A stretch of DNA of 64,000 nt, from assembly GCF_004361915.1 (NCBI RefSeq), contig NZ_SNWP01000010.1:434001-498000 (forward strand), written 5' to 3'. This stretch comes from Sediminibacterium goheungense. Lineage in GTDB: Bacteria; Bacteroidota; Bacteroidia; Chitinophagales; Chitinophagaceae. Below are positions 37,075 through 45,824 of the stretch, piece after piece. The stretch's first letter is position 1. Each line of letters begins with the position of its first letter. The translations under genes and the position numbers were made by a program. Below the pieces are notes generated by a model. The model had not been told where the DNA came from and did no database searches. It saw only the letters and a list, made by a program, of their open reading frames with translations.

Positions 37075-37677
37075 TTTAGAATACAATTCGACGATCAGTT
37101 GTTCCTTGATATTTTCAGGAACATTCTCACGCTCAGGATAGGTAATAAAAGTACCTTTCTTCTCTGCTTCATTCCAGTCGAGCCAGCTAAACTTGGGGTT
37201 TTTACCACGGGTCTTGCTAACGATAGAAGAATTGTCTGCACTTTTTGGTTTGTAGGCAATGATATCACCTGGCTTACAAGAGTAAGAAGGTACATTCATT
37301 ACTTCACCATTTACAGTGATATGTTTATGGTTTACCAGCTGACGGGCTTCAGGACGGCTGGCTGTTAAGCCCATACGGAATACGGTATTATCCAGACGTG
37401 CTTCCAGGAGTTTGATCAGGTTTTCACCGGTAACACCTTTGATACGGGAAGCCTCTTCGAATGTTTTGCGGAACTGACGCTCCAGAACACCATAAGTGTA
37501 TTTTGCTTTTTGCTTCTCTCTCAACTGTAAAGCGTATTCGCCAAGGCTTTTACGTTTACGGGCAGCACCATGCTGACCTGGAGGGTTGCTGTTTTTACCT
37601 AACCATTTGCCATTGCCAAGGATAGGCTCACCGAAGATTCTGGAGATTTTGGTCTTTGGACCAGTGTAACGTGCCAT
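37072..37677 (-). CDS. rpsD: 30S ribosomal protein S4
   Basis: Primary 16S rRNA-binding protein of 201 residues. It begins MARYTGPKTKISRIFGEP, with the N-terminal region, and has the S4 RNA-binding domain (about 95-160, RLDNTVFRMG... HKHITVNG). It has no zinc-binding cysteine cluster. In other bacteria S4 represses its own operon by binding the leader mRNA; whether that happens here is not visible. Confidence 0.97.
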   Translation of the reverse strand: MARYTGPKTKISRIFGEPILGNGKWLGKNSNPPGQHGAARKRKSLGEYALQLREKQKAKYTYGVLERQFRKTFEEASRIKGVTGENLIKLLEARLDNTVFRMGLTASRPEARQLVNHKHITVNGEVMNVPSYSCKPGDIIAYKPKSADNSSIVSKTRGKNPKFSWLDWNEAEKKGTFITYPERENVPENIKEQLIVELYSK

Positions 37678-37750
37678 TTGTTTTGTTTTGCGATTTTTTA
37701 ATGACGATCCGATATCTTAAAAATCTAAAATTGATACCGAACCCTATTCA

Positions 37751-37828
37751 AATTGAGGATGTCTGATGGCTGATGTCGGATGTATAAAACAAATCCTATA
37801 TCAGCCATCAGATATCCTACATTCAATT
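37751..37828. repeat. inverted repeat between rpsK and rpsD
   Basis: Left arm aattgaggatgtctgatggctgat (37751-37774) pairs with the right arm ending at 37828, atcagccatcagatatcctacattcaatt, with small bulges and a loop of about 25 nt. It ends at the rpsK stop codon. It is not followed by a T run. Confidence 0.7.
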
Positions 37829-38237
37829 ATACTCTTCTCTGCTTAGGAGGTCTGCAACCATTGTGTGGTAAGGGGGTTACATCTTTGATAGAAGTAACTT
37901 CGATACCTGATTGTGAAATAGAGCGGATGGCTCCTTCACGACCGGCACCCGGACCTTTTACAAATACATCAACACGCTTCAGACCAGCTTCTGATGCAAC
38001 TTTAGCAGCATCAGCAGCAGCCATCTGAGCTGCATATGGAGTGTTCTTTTTAGAACCTTTGAAACCCATTTTACCAGCACTGCTCCAACTGATTACCTGA
38101 CCGGTTTTGTTGGTAAAGCTGATAATGATGTTGTTGAAAGTAGCTGAAATACGTACTTCACCAGCCGCATCTACTTTTACTACTCTTTTCTTGGCAGCAG
38201 CTTTTGCACTGTTCTGCGCTTTTTGTGGTTTTGCCAT
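37827..38237 (-). CDS. rpsK: 30S ribosomal protein S11
   Basis: Part of the 30S platform at the mRNA exit. The 136 residues include the core [19 protein letters not shown], the glycine-rich [13 protein letters not shown] and the usual end [12 protein letters not shown]. Its normal neighbours rpsM (upstream) and rpsD (downstream) are present. Confidence 0.97.
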   Translation of the reverse strand: MAKPQKAQNSAKAAAKKRVVKVDAAGEVRISATFNNIIISFTNKTGQVISWSSAGKMGFKGSKKNTPYAAQMAAADAAKVASEAGLKRVDVFVKGPGAGREGAIRSISQSGIEVTSIKDVTPLPHNGCRPPKQRRV

Positions 38238-38258
38238 GTTTGTTTTTTGAGGTAGTCG

Positions 38259-38411
38259 TCCCGATATAATCGGGATCCGTTTAACAATGAAAAATCCCGA
38301 TGCTGATCGGGAACCTCTACACTCTCCTTCCCACCTGAGGTGGACTATCCAAGCTGTAGGGGATTTTTATAACAGCATGATGCTGAAATGAAACCATTTC
38401 AGCATCATGTT
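38259..38411. repeat. cluster of four hairpins between rpsM and rpsK
   Basis: The 179-nt gap holds TCCCGAT-ATCGGGA twice (38259-38275, 38295-38312), a CCACCT-AGGTGG palindrome (38331-38343), and a hairpin with arms of about 17 bp, catgatgctgaaatg and its complement (38371-38411). Outer arms aaaatccc (about 38291-38298) and ggggatttt (about 38359-38367) could close a larger structure. Such a folded spacer is unusual inside a ribosomal operon. Confidence 0.7.
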
Positions 38412-38416
38412 ATCAT

Positions 38417-38797
38417 TTATTTCTTAGGAGCCTTCTTCTTACCGGCAACCGTTTTACGCTTACCTTTTCTGGTACGGCTATTGGTTTTGGTACGCTGACC
38501 ACGAACCGGCAGACCTTTACGGTGACGTAAACCACGGTAGCAGGCGATATCCAGCAGACGCTTGATATTCATCGACACTTCACTACGTAAAGCACCTTCT
38601 ACCTTGAACTCATTGTTAATGATGTTACGGATAGCAGTTTGCTCATCATCGTTCCACTCATGTACTTTCTTATCAAAGTCAATACCAGCTTGGGTTAAGA
38701 TATACTGAGCTGTTGAACGACCAATACCAAAAATATAGGTCAGACCAATTTCGCCTCTTTTGTTTTTTGGTAAATCAATACCGGCAATACGAGCCAT
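38417..38797 (-). CDS. rpsM: 30S ribosomal protein S13
   Basis: Head protein of the small subunit that contacts the P-site tRNA and the 50S. The 126 residues begin [21 protein letters not shown] and carry the helix-two-turn-helix and [25 protein letters not shown] near the basic tail. It follows rpmJ by 66 nt. Confidence 0.97.
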   Translation of the reverse strand: MARIAGIDLPKNKRGEIGLTYIFGIGRSTAQYILTQAGIDFDKKVHEWNDDEQTAIRNIINNEFKVEGALRSEVSMNIKRLLDIACYRGLRHRKGLPVRGQRTKTNSRTRKGKRKTVAGKKKAPKK

Positions 38798-38863
38798 ATT
38801 CTGATTTTAATTTAATACTTAAATACTGGCACCATCAACTGAGATCAGTCAACGGCACATTCA

Positions 38864-38980
38864 CTATCCCTGACGTTGCTTATAACGGGGATTCTTTTTG
38901 TTAATCACGTACAACTTGCCCTTTCTCTTCACAATCTTGCAATCTGCACTGCGCTTTTTGATGGAAGCTCTGACTTTCAT
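38864..38980 (-). CDS. rpmJ: 50S ribosomal protein L36
   Basis: A 38-residue protein, ATG 38978-38980, stop 38864-38866. It starts [20 protein letters not shown] and ends NPRYKQRQG. It has the four-residue start and the Arg/Lys pattern of L36, but of the zinc-binding residues only one cysteine (Cys14) remains, so this is the zinc-free type. Its place between infA and rpsM is the classic order. Confidence 0.95.
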   Translation of the reverse strand: MKVRASIKKRSADCKIVKRKGKLYVINKKNPRYKQRQG

Positions 38981-39046
38981 TGCTTTATTATTTATCGCTT
39001 TACTGCTTCCGGCTTTCAGCTAGTGCCGCAAGCGTTCCGCAAATGT

Positions 39047-39265
39047 TTACTTATACCTGAAAATAATTCTTCCCCGACTTAAATCGTATGGACTCATCTC
39101 AACCCCTACTTTATCACCCGGTAAAATTCTGATATAATGCATCCTCATTTTACCTGAGATGGTGGCCAGGATTTCATGGCCATTTTCTAACTTAACCCGG
39201 AACATAGCATTGCTCAGGGCTTCCAGAATTACTCCATCTTGTTTAATCAGTGGTTGTTTCGACAT
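39047..39265 (-). CDS. infA: translation initiation factor IF-1
   Basis: Binds the A site of the 30S subunit during initiation. The 72 residues are one OB fold: [39 protein letters not shown], and end [10 protein letters not shown]. It heads the visible ribosomal run on this strand; a TATCTTTG -7 element lies just upstream. Confidence 0.97.
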   Translation of the reverse strand: MSKQPLIKQDGVILEALSNAMFRVKLENGHEILATISGKMRMHYIRILPGDKVGVEMSPYDLSRGRIIFRYK

Positions 39266-39281
39266 ACTATTTTTGGGGCTG

Positions 39282-39289
39282 CAAAGATA
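39282..39289 (-). promoter_or_regulatory. -7 element upstream of infA
   Basis: TATCTTTG on the minus strand, 17 nt before the infA start codon, matches TAnnTTTG. No good -33 TTG is found at the usual spacing, so support is partial. Confidence 0.4.
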
Positions 39290-39393
39290 TTAGATTGCAA
39301 CGTAATTATGAAAATTTCGGGGAAAAAATTCCGGAAATTGTGGAAAATAGGGTAAAATACTGGCTATTACCCCCTTATAAAGGCAAATATAAC

Positions 39394-42195
39394 TCATTTG
39401 AACAGGGCTACAGGCAGAATTATTTCCCAATAGTTGGGTGTTGTTGCTCCACTGAACTCCCTGTCGAGCAACCGGCTGTACCGGATACCAAAACTTACCG
39501 GCTCCTGGTTCCACCACTTTGTATCAAACATCAATTCACCACCCACCGCTCCAAAATGAAATTCCCGACCGGTTCTGAGGCTTTTTCCGAGTGCATAGTC
39601 ATAAAACGCATTCATCCTGATCCGCTGGAAATATACCAGTTGCCCGAAACCCCAGTCGGGATACATCAATGGGAAATGATAATTAATACCCAATTTATAC
39701 ATTCGGGGAAAGTTCACAGACCTGTACCCCCTGGAAAAAGGAAAATTATCCGAGAATATATACTGATTCAGCGTATCGCGGCTCTGAACAGCACCGGTAA
39801 GCACCAGATTATGGGTTGAGGCCAACCCGGGTAAATACAATGCTCCACTGATCAATAGCTGCCATGCATCGGTTTTCCCGATAGCTGTGCGGTAACGGGT
39901 CGACAAAGCCCGCCCCCATCTTGGAAATATTTGTCTGACTGCCCGTTGCGACTGAGCACTATACGCAATATTGAAGTCGAGATAATGAACTGTACGATCC
40001 TTCAACAGGTTCTTGGCTATCCCTGTCCACTTTACCTGATTGGTATTGATTGTTGTCTGTAAAACAAGGCTACTGTATTCCCGGCCCGACGTGAAGTTCA
40101 GTGGCAGGCGCAACCCGGCATAGGCCGCCTGTTCGTTCCAGTGCAATAGGGTATCCTGATTTAAACGCGCTGAACGGTTAAAAGTGCTGCTGGCTCCCAA
40201 TATTCTTTGTACATAGCTGCCTCCATAGGCAAAATCTGCACCAAGCTTATGGCTCTGTTCATTTTCATTATAAGTGTAGGCTAGTTCTGTTAAAAAAGTA
40301 TTCAATACATTCTCACCATAAAGTGTAAAGGAATACTCGGGTCTATCATAGTATGGACGCCAGCTATGGATATTAACCAACCGGTTGTATCGTTTATACG
40401 GATTAACATTAAAATTCCGCAGTGGTACCTGATTTACAAAATCAAAGTCACCGGCCTGCATTCCGCTTCCCGCATACAAAGCCTGCATTTGATGAAAGGG
40501 TTCTACTTTTTCCCATACTGGATCAAAAGATGCCAGGCGAAAGCCATCTGCCGTAAAAACAGCACCTGTCAGCTTCCCGTTTTGTAGTACCGCCTGGTAT
40601 ATCCCGGTTGGGTACGCCGCAAGCCTGAACGGACCTTTTACATTATCCCCCTTATCTATTAACGCCCACAATTCGTCGCGCCCCTGATAGGTACTGGTAA
40701 ATAAGAGTGTATCGCCCTGCACCTGTAAATAACCAATCACCCGGTTGCTTGCAGCCAGCAAAGTTTTTTCTGTTTTGCCTTTATCGATATATCGGCTGAT
40801 ACCCATATGACCATTTGCCTGCCGGTGAACTGCATAAAAATCACCTGCCCCACCGGCAAATCTTGGGTATGAGAAAACCCTATCTGTTGAAATGAGAAGG
40901 GTATCGGTGTTTCCGGAACCTATATCCACCTTTACCACGGCACTGTTTCCTTCTTTAGCCATATCTACCGCCACAATTGTTTTCATGTCTGCCGAAATAT
41001 CAGGCGAAAACAAGCGTGTTTTGGTTTGTATGATTTGTTCTCTGCCAGAAATAAGATCATAGATTTTCAGTGTATTGTTTTCCACATTACCCCAGCGGGT
41101 GTCGGGTTGGTAGCTGGTATAAACAATTGTATGGTTACGGTAAGTAAAGTATGGATCGATGGCAATATCACGAACCCTGATTCTTTCTGTGCGCCCATCC
41201 GGATATACTTTTGTGAACGCAGGTATCTGTGTATAGCTATCCTGTAAAGTGATATAAGACCCATCTTCTGTCAGATAAGGGAACCGGTAATTCACTACAT
41301 TGTTTTTCTCCGTTTTTGTGATCCACAAAGGTTCTTCTGTTAGCTCTGCTTTCCATTGGTCGCGATAGTAACCCAGTGCATCATTTACAAAACTGTTGAA
41401 TGAAATGCCTGTATGTTTTTTTACCGCTCCCTGAAAAGGATAAATAAGTGGTTTGAAACGGGCGGCATCATCGGTAACTTTTTCCCAGATATCATCCCCA
41501 TATTGTTTACGTCCATAAGACACAAGCAAATAACCAAGATCATAATGGTTCGGAACATAATGGCGCAGAGAACCATTACGAAGTTTCATATAGCTGTATG
41601 ACCTGTCTGAACGGTACAATGATTTATATCCATTAAAAAAATCCGGCAGTTTACCCCGGCCCTGTTGCGTGAGTTTTGTTTCACTGTATACGGCGTCTCC
41701 CTCAAAGAACCAATCAGGTATGCTGGCAGCATTGGCTACCGCCTGCCCTTCCTGCCCAAGAATAACAGATGCCAGTTTAGATAAGCCCTTATTAAAATTT
41801 CCGTATTGATGCACATGTCTGTACTCATGAATAGCCAGGTTACTTACCCAGTCGAATGCCCCCAGCTCAAAAGCATTTTGCGGAGCAGTTGTATAAAACT
41901 CACTTCTGAAAGGAGCAAGCCCCACATAGGCATTTGAAAACAGACTCCGGTCTTGCAGAACAATACTTACCTTACGCATACCCTTTCCGAGATTACCTGC
42001 ATTTGTTTGTTGTAAACCATGAATGATACGGGCTATTTTTTGCGCCTGTTTTTCATTCCCATCCGCAAATATGACTTTCACGGTATCTGTATCGATCTGT
42101 TTCCAGCGCTGACGGGAGGGGTTACCGCCAAAACGTTGTGCCATAGTTGGCTCTGCGATAAGAAAAAGAAGGATGAAGAAAAAAGAAGCACGCAT
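39394..42195 (-). CDS. exported HExxH metalloprotease-like protein with propeller and barrel-like regions
   Basis: A 933-residue protein. The start at ATG 42193-42195 gives a signal peptide (MRASFFFILLFLIAEPTMAQ); the frame extends nine codons higher. Residues about 30-300 resemble a gluzincin peptidase: HEYRH at 123-127 is the zinc motif and Glu165 in WFFEGDA is a suitable third ligand. About 300-620 looks like TolB-type beta-propeller blades (FSPDISADMK, SYPRFAGG). The last 300 residues are amphipathic, aromatic-rich strands like an outer-membrane barrel. The combination suggests a surface or periplasm-facing protease tethered to the outer membrane. I know no named family for it. Confidence 0.8.
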   Translation of the reverse strand: MRASFFFILLFLIAEPTMAQRFGGNPSRQRWKQIDTDTVKVIFADGNEKQAQKIARIIHGLQQTNAGNLGKGMRKVSIVLQDRSLFSNAYVGLAPFRSEFYTTAPQNAFELGAFDWVSNLAIHEYRHVHQYGNFNKGLSKLASVILGQEGQAVANAASIPDWFFEGDAVYSETKLTQQGRGKLPDFFNGYKSLYRSDRSYSYMKLRNGSLRHYVPNHYDLGYLLVSYGRKQYGDDIWEKVTDDAARFKPLIYPFQGAVKKHTGISFNSFVNDALGYYRDQWKAELTEEPLWITKTEKNNVVNYRFPYLTEDGSYITLQDSYTQIPAFTKVYPDGRTERIRVRDIAIDPYFTYRNHTIVYTSYQPDTRWGNVENNTLKIYDLISGREQIIQTKTRLFSPDISADMKTIVAVDMAKEGNSAVVKVDIGSGNTDTLLISTDRVFSYPRFAGGAGDFYAVHRQANGHMGISRYIDKGKTEKTLLAASNRVIGYLQVQGDTLLFTSTYQGRDELWALIDKGDNVKGPFRLAAYPTGIYQAVLQNGKLTGAVFTADGFRLASFDPVWEKVEPFHQMQALYAGSGMQAGDFDFVNQVPLRNFNVNPYKRYNRLVNIHSWRPYYDRPEYSFTLYGENVLNTFLTELAYTYNENEQSHKLGADFAYGGSYVQRILGASSTFNRSARLNQDTLLHWNEQAAYAGLRLPLNFTSGREYSSLVLQTTINTNQVKWTGIAKNLLKDRTVHYLDFNIAYSAQSQRAVRQIFPRWGRALSTRYRTAIGKTDAWQLLISGALYLPGLASTHNLVLTGAVQSRDTLNQYIFSDNFPFSRGYRSVNFPRMYKLGINYHFPLMYPDWGFGQLVYFQRIRMNAFYDYALGKSLRTGREFHFGAVGGELMFDTKWWNQEPVSFGIRYSRLLDREFSGATTPNYWEIILPVALFK

Positions 42196-42263
42196 GCAGC
42201 TTAATTTATCAACAAGATACATAAACCCATTGTTGAAATAATGGGTCTTTCAAGCTTAGCAAT

Positions 42264-42290
42264 AAAAAAAGGCATCACTGTGGATGCCCT
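42264..42290 (-). terminator. intrinsic terminator of the 134-residue gene
   Basis: Arms GGCATC and GATGCC with a 6-nt loop on the minus strand, followed by seven T (42264-42270), lie about 25 nt past the stop of the next gene. Confidence 0.75.
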
Positions 42291-42311
42291 TCTGTTATAT
42301 GGGGTGATCCA

Positions 42312-42716
42312 TTACATCGGATCTCTCGTTAAATGGATCTTTGTCATATCGAGATAATGATTCTGCAATTGATGAACATAATGCACATCCGGATGATGTC
42401 TTCTGTCTTCTCTGTACCACATTTCAATTTTTGAAAAATCGCCCGCCTGTGGTGTTACCAACCGAAACGAACCCTTCATATACTTTACCGAACCGTCATC
42501 ATTGGGCTGTCTGGCAAAACTGAGTTTTAATAAAGCATTTTCATCGAGAGGAAGCGGGTGAAGGTGATCTGTACTGAACCAGAATTCCTGTACATCTGTC
42601 TGTACACAAACCTGTTTTTCATCTCCGTTCAGGCGAACTACTTCCCCTTCCCACATTTTACCTTCATATTCCGCCAATACGTAGTCCCCGATTTTAATGT
42701 TGCTGAATTTAATCAT
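42312..42716 (-). CDS. conserved-looking hypothetical protein, 134 residues
   Basis: A soluble cytoplasmic protein of unknown function. Residues 1-60 (IKIGDYVLAEYEGKMWEGEVVRLNGDEK) look like a small SH3/Tudor-like barrel. The C-terminal part is rich in His and acidic residues (YREDRRHHPDVHYVHQLQNHYLD), a possible interaction surface. Codon use is like its neighbours, and the gene has its own terminator, so it is probably real. I do not recognise a family. Confidence 0.75.
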   Translation of the reverse strand: MIKFSNIKIGDYVLAEYEGKMWEGEVVRLNGDEKQVCVQTDVQEFWFSTDHLHPLPLDENALLKLSFARQPNDDGSVKYMKGSFRLVTPQAGDFSKIEMWYREDRRHHPDVHYVHQLQNHYLDMTKIHLTRDPM

Positions 42717-42829
42717 ATGGCAATTCGTTTTAGGACCATAAGTTAAGGATTTTTTGAATTGAAAAGAAGTCCGGAAGACCGGAAGTCAGAAACTTAGAAA
42801 GATTTTTTCAAAAGCCTTATTCTTTAACG

Positions 42830-42885
42830 TTCTGTGCACTCTATGGCAATGAATCCATATATGTATTGCCACTAAAGCCACAGAA
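42830..42885. repeat. degenerate inverted repeat upstream of the 134-residue gene
   Basis: Arms ttctgtgcactctatggcaat (minus one end base for matching, 42830-42850) and attgccactaaagccacagaa (42865-42885) pair at about 15 of 21 positions. The words resemble the ccacagaggcacagag type of dispersed intergenic repeat of many bacteria. The same gap has gaagtccggaagaccggaag (42764-42783). Confidence 0.5.
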
Positions 42886-42904
42886 GAGTACTGAGAAGAC
42901 GCAT

Positions 42905-43285
42905 TTATTTTAGGGATTTCTTCTTTTTGACCGAAGCTTTTTCAAGGTTTTCCAGTACCCTGAATTTTACAATCATGGTAATCAGCTTTACCGGCAAAGG
43001 CTTGTCTAAAGGAAATTGAATAGCACCTTTGGAGGTAATATATCCTTCCAGTTCCTTTGTAAAATTGGCCACGCCTGAAGAAGTCGGGTAAAACCCAATA
43101 TGGTTTTTCATCGCAGCGAAATAAACAAGATTACCTTCCTGAAAAAAGCAAGGCATACCATAGCTAATTTTCTCGTCAGCTTTTGGTGCGGCTTTCCGAA
43201 TGGTCGCCCGCATCTGTATCAATAATCGCTGCTTATCAGCAGTAAAATCAGCAATATAGGCATCGGTGTTTTCGTAGGATTTCAT
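42905..43285 (-). CDS. DUF1801 family protein (YdhG-like)
   Basis: A 126-residue soluble protein of the DUF1801 fold, which is related to frataxin-like iron chaperones. Typical features are RATIRKAAPKADEKISYGMPCFF (about 26-48), YFAAMKNHIGFYP (about 55-67) and the final IQFPLDKPLPVKLI. The function is not established. A palindrome of the GTGAGTAGT family lies 4 nt upstream of the start codon and would be in its leader. Confidence 0.88.
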   Translation of the reverse strand: MKSYENTDAYIADFTADKQRLLIQMRATIRKAAPKADEKISYGMPCFFQEGNLVYFAAMKNHIGFYPTSSGVANFTKELEGYITSKGAIQFPLDKPLPVKLITMIVKFRVLENLEKASVKKKKSLK

Positions 43286-43288
43286 ATA

Positions 43289-43364
43289 GTGAGTAGTGAG
43301 TAATCAGTAGTGAGTAAATATAGTTTATTGTTTAATTTACTAAAATCATCTACTCACTACTCAC
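43289..43364. repeat. GTGAGTAGTCAGTAG palindrome, copy B (hmgA-DUF1801 gap)
   Basis: Perfect 14-bp core arms gtgagtagtgagta (43289-43302) and tactcactactcac (43351-43364), with further weaker pairing inside. A short direct repeat attcaccatt follows (43373-43398). It lies between hmgA and the DUF1801 start. Confidence 0.7.
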
Positions 43365-43398
43365 TACTCAGTATTCACCATTGACCATTCACCATTCG

Positions 43399-44556
43399 CT
43401 ATTCCGCCCAACTCATGGTATATCCCAGGTTCTCTATTTCAAGGGCTTCTATCGTTAATTGAAGAGGATGAAAAGTATCTACCATTACGGCCAACTCCTG
43501 CGTTTCTTTCTTTCCGATACTTTTCTCTACTGCGCCCGGATGTGGGCCATGTGGGATACCCGCAGGGTGCAATGTAATCATACCCCTCGTAACATTTTTC
43601 CTGCTCATAAAATCACCATCTACATAATACAATACTTCATCACTGTCAATGTTACTATGGTTATAGGGAGCCGGAATGGCCGCAGGATGATAATCGTAAA
43701 GTCTGGGACAAAAACTACATACCACAAAATTGTGTGCTTCAAATGTCTGGTGCACAGGTGGTGGCTGGTGTACCCTTCCTGTAATAGGTTCAAAATCGTG
43801 TATACTGAAAGCAAAAGGATAACAGTAGCCATCCCAACCTACCACATCAAACGGATGATGGGCATAATGCAGTCCATATTGTACGCCTTTCTTTTTGGTC
43901 TGAATCAGAAAATCACCTGCTTCATCATACGTTAGCAGGTCCTGTGGTGTACGTATGTCGCGTTCACAAAAAGGTGCATGCTCGAGTAATTGTCCGTATT
44001 TACTCACATACCGTTTGGGATAACGGATCGGACTAAAGCTTTCTACAATAAATAATCTGTTGGCTGAAGTATCAAATTTTACCTGATAAATGGTACCTCT
44101 TGGTATTACCAGATAATCACCATAACCAAATTTCAGTTGTCCGTATTGTGTGATCAGCACACCGCTACCTTCATGTACAAAAATCATTTCATCGGCATCC
44201 GCATTTTTGTAAAAATAGGTAGTCATGCTTTCACGTGGGGCCGCCAGTACAATATGGCAATCGTTATTTACCAAAACCGGTTTACGGCTTTTGAGGTAAT
44301 CGTTCTCTGGTTGTATATGAAACCCCTCAAAACTTCTGTGTTTAAGCATTTTTTCTTCTGCTACACGTGGCTGCACATTTACCGGTTCATCTGTATGGAT
44401 AATCTGTGTAGGCGGATAATGATGATAGAGCAATGAATAATCATTACTAAATCCCTCTGTTGAGAAAAGTTGTTCAGAAAATAATGTTCCGTCTGCTTTA
44501 CGAAACTGGGTATGACGTTTATGAGGAATATTACCTAATGTATGATAGTGTGGCAT
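43399..44556 (-). CDS. hmgA: homogentisate 1,2-dioxygenase
   Basis: Iron enzyme that opens the ring of homogentisate to maleylacetoacetate in tyrosine and phenylalanine degradation. The 385 residues form a double-stranded beta-helix (cupin). Iron ligands are expected in YNHSNIDSDEVLYY (His and Glu) and in IPHGPHPG (His). The family motif GWDGYCYPFAFSIHDFEPITGRVHQPP is at about 234-260. It is shorter than the animal enzyme (about 445 residues), as in many bacteria. No fahA or hppD gene is in the window. Confidence 0.94.
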   Translation of the reverse strand: MPHYHTLGNIPHKRHTQFRKADGTLFSEQLFSTEGFSNDYSLLYHHYPPTQIIHTDEPVNVQPRVAEEKMLKHRSFEGFHIQPENDYLKSRKPVLVNNDCHIVLAAPRESMTTYFYKNADADEMIFVHEGSGVLITQYGQLKFGYGDYLVIPRGTIYQVKFDTSANRLFIVESFSPIRYPKRYVSKYGQLLEHAPFCERDIRTPQDLLTYDEAGDFLIQTKKKGVQYGLHYAHHPFDVVGWDGYCYPFAFSIHDFEPITGRVHQPPPVHQTFEAHNFVVCSFCPRLYDYHPAAIPAPYNHSNIDSDEVLYYVDGDFMSRKNVTRGMITLHPAGIPHGPHPGAVEKSIGKKETQELAVMVDTFHPLQLTIEALEIENLGYTMSWAE

Positions 44557-44618
44557 AGTATATAAGTTATGGGGTTCAAGAAAAAGGATTCAAGGTTGTA
44601 TGGTAAACTTAGCGTTTT

Positions 44619-44641
44619 GTTCACCGCGGAGCCGCAGAGAA
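44619..44641. repeat. dispersed intergenic word (caccgcggagccgcagaga)
   Basis: The gap 44557-44771 contains caccgcggagccgcagaga, which resembles the cgcagaggcgcagag type of dispersed repeat of many bacterial genomes. Only one copy is in this window. I see nothing else in the gap. Confidence 0.35.
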
Positions 44642-44789
44642 AATGATTTTACGCAGGTAGCATTAGTATTCTACGAGTGTAAGAGAGAGCATCAGAAAAT
44701 AATATTTCCAGCTGCGTTTATCAATCCAGTAAGTAAAATTTCGTTTAAATGGCATAGGTTGCAATCTCTGTGTGAAATTAGCAAAGTTT

Positions 44790-45215
44790 ATGGATGAAGC
44801 AGTCAAAAAATTAAACACTGTCGGACTGGTGGTTATAGAAAACCGCAGGCTTCTGCTGGCTTTCAGCAAAAGGAAACAGGCTTTTTATTTACCGGGTGGT
44901 AAAATAGAAGAAGTTGAAGATGCCGTTACGGCACTGATCCGGGAAATAAAAGAAGAGCTGTCAATACCTATTTTACCACATGAACTGCAATGGTATTGCC
45001 ATATTTCAGCGCCCGCTTATGGTGAACAGCCACCTGTAATGATGGAGCAGGAATGCTTTTCCTATGCATTGAGAGCCACGCCTGTTGCAGACGCTGAGAT
45101 AGCATCCATCCGCTATTTTAGTTACGGTGAGTTCAGACAGGAAGCCATACAGGTACCGGGTGTTGAGTTATTATTTCAAAAGCTTGTAGCCGATGACAAA
45201 GTGGATGCATTATGA
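44790..45215 (+). CDS. Nudix hydrolase (MutT-like)
   Basis: A 141-residue Nudix protein starting at ATG 44790 (MDEAVKKLNTVGLVV); an upstream ATG at 44772 is also in frame. The Nudix box spans about residues 36-58 (GGKIEEVEDAVTALIREIKEEL, with REIKEEL binding the metal). It probably removes an oxidised or toxic nucleotide, but the substrate is not predictable. Its stop overlaps the start of the next gene by four bases (ATGA), so the two are translationally coupled. Confidence 0.9.
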   Translation: MDEAVKKLNTVGLVVIENRRLLLAFSKRKQAFYLPGGKIEEVEDAVTALIREIKEELSIPILPHELQWYCHISAPAYGEQPPVMMEQECFSYALRATPVADAEIASIRYFSYGEFRQEAIQVPGVELLFQKLVADDKVDAL

Positions 45216-45706
45216 AAAGAATAGGGATCATTTCAGACACACATGGTTTTCTGGATAAAGCGGTATTTCATCATTTTGCCGATTGTGATGAAATATGGCA
45301 TGCAGGCGATTTTGGTACAGATGCGCTCGCTGAAGAGCTCAGACAATTTAAACCGCTTCGGGGTGTATATGGAAATATAGACGGACAGGATATCCGTTCT
45401 GTATATCCGGAACTACTTCAGTGGAATTGTGAAGGTATCAACGTGATGATGCTGCATATTGGCGGCTACCCTCCCAAATACAATAGCCGATCCAAACCAC
45501 TTATCATGGCAGGAAAGCCCCAACTATTTATCAGCGGGCATTCACATATCCTGAAAATTATGTTTGATGATAAGATGCAATGCCTGCACATTAATCCAGG
45601 AGCTGCCGGCAAACAGGGTTGGCATAAAATCAGAACATTGGTAAAACTGGATATGGCAGATGGCGATATGAAAAATTGCCAGGTAATAGAATTGGGAACA
45701 CGGTAA
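45212..45706 (+). CDS. metallophosphoesterase (YfcE/MJ0936 type)
   Basis: A 164-residue phosphodiesterase of the calcineurin-like superfamily. All five motifs are visible: SDTHG (residues 7-11), HAGDFG, GNIDG, LHIGG and SGHSHI. They bind two metal ions. Small enzymes of this type cleave model phosphodiesters; the natural substrate is unknown. It is coupled to the upstream Nudix gene. Confidence 0.92.
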   Translation: MKRIGIISDTHGFLDKAVFHHFADCDEIWHAGDFGTDALAEELRQFKPLRGVYGNIDGQDIRSVYPELLQWNCEGINVMMLHIGGYPPKYNSRSKPLIMAGKPQLFISGHSHILKIMFDDKMQCLHINPGAAGKQGWHKIRTLVKLDMADGDMKNCQVIELGTR

Positions 45707-45824
45707 AAGAGTAAACACTGATTGTAACCGTTCATCCTTATTTAACAGGATTAAGGATTGGGTTGATATTTAAATTAGAATATTAAAATCCCAGCATGAT
45801 GCAGCTCCTCTTCTCTAAACATTA

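Noticed and set aside
39250..39819. Open frame of 189 codons on the plus strand
   Set aside because: It overlaps the end of the large HExxH gene and the infA promoter region in antisense, with no recognisable domain.
44557..44771. Additional small gene in the gap before the Nudix gene
   Set aside because: No frame has a plausible start and protein-like composition; the gap holds only a dispersed repeat word.
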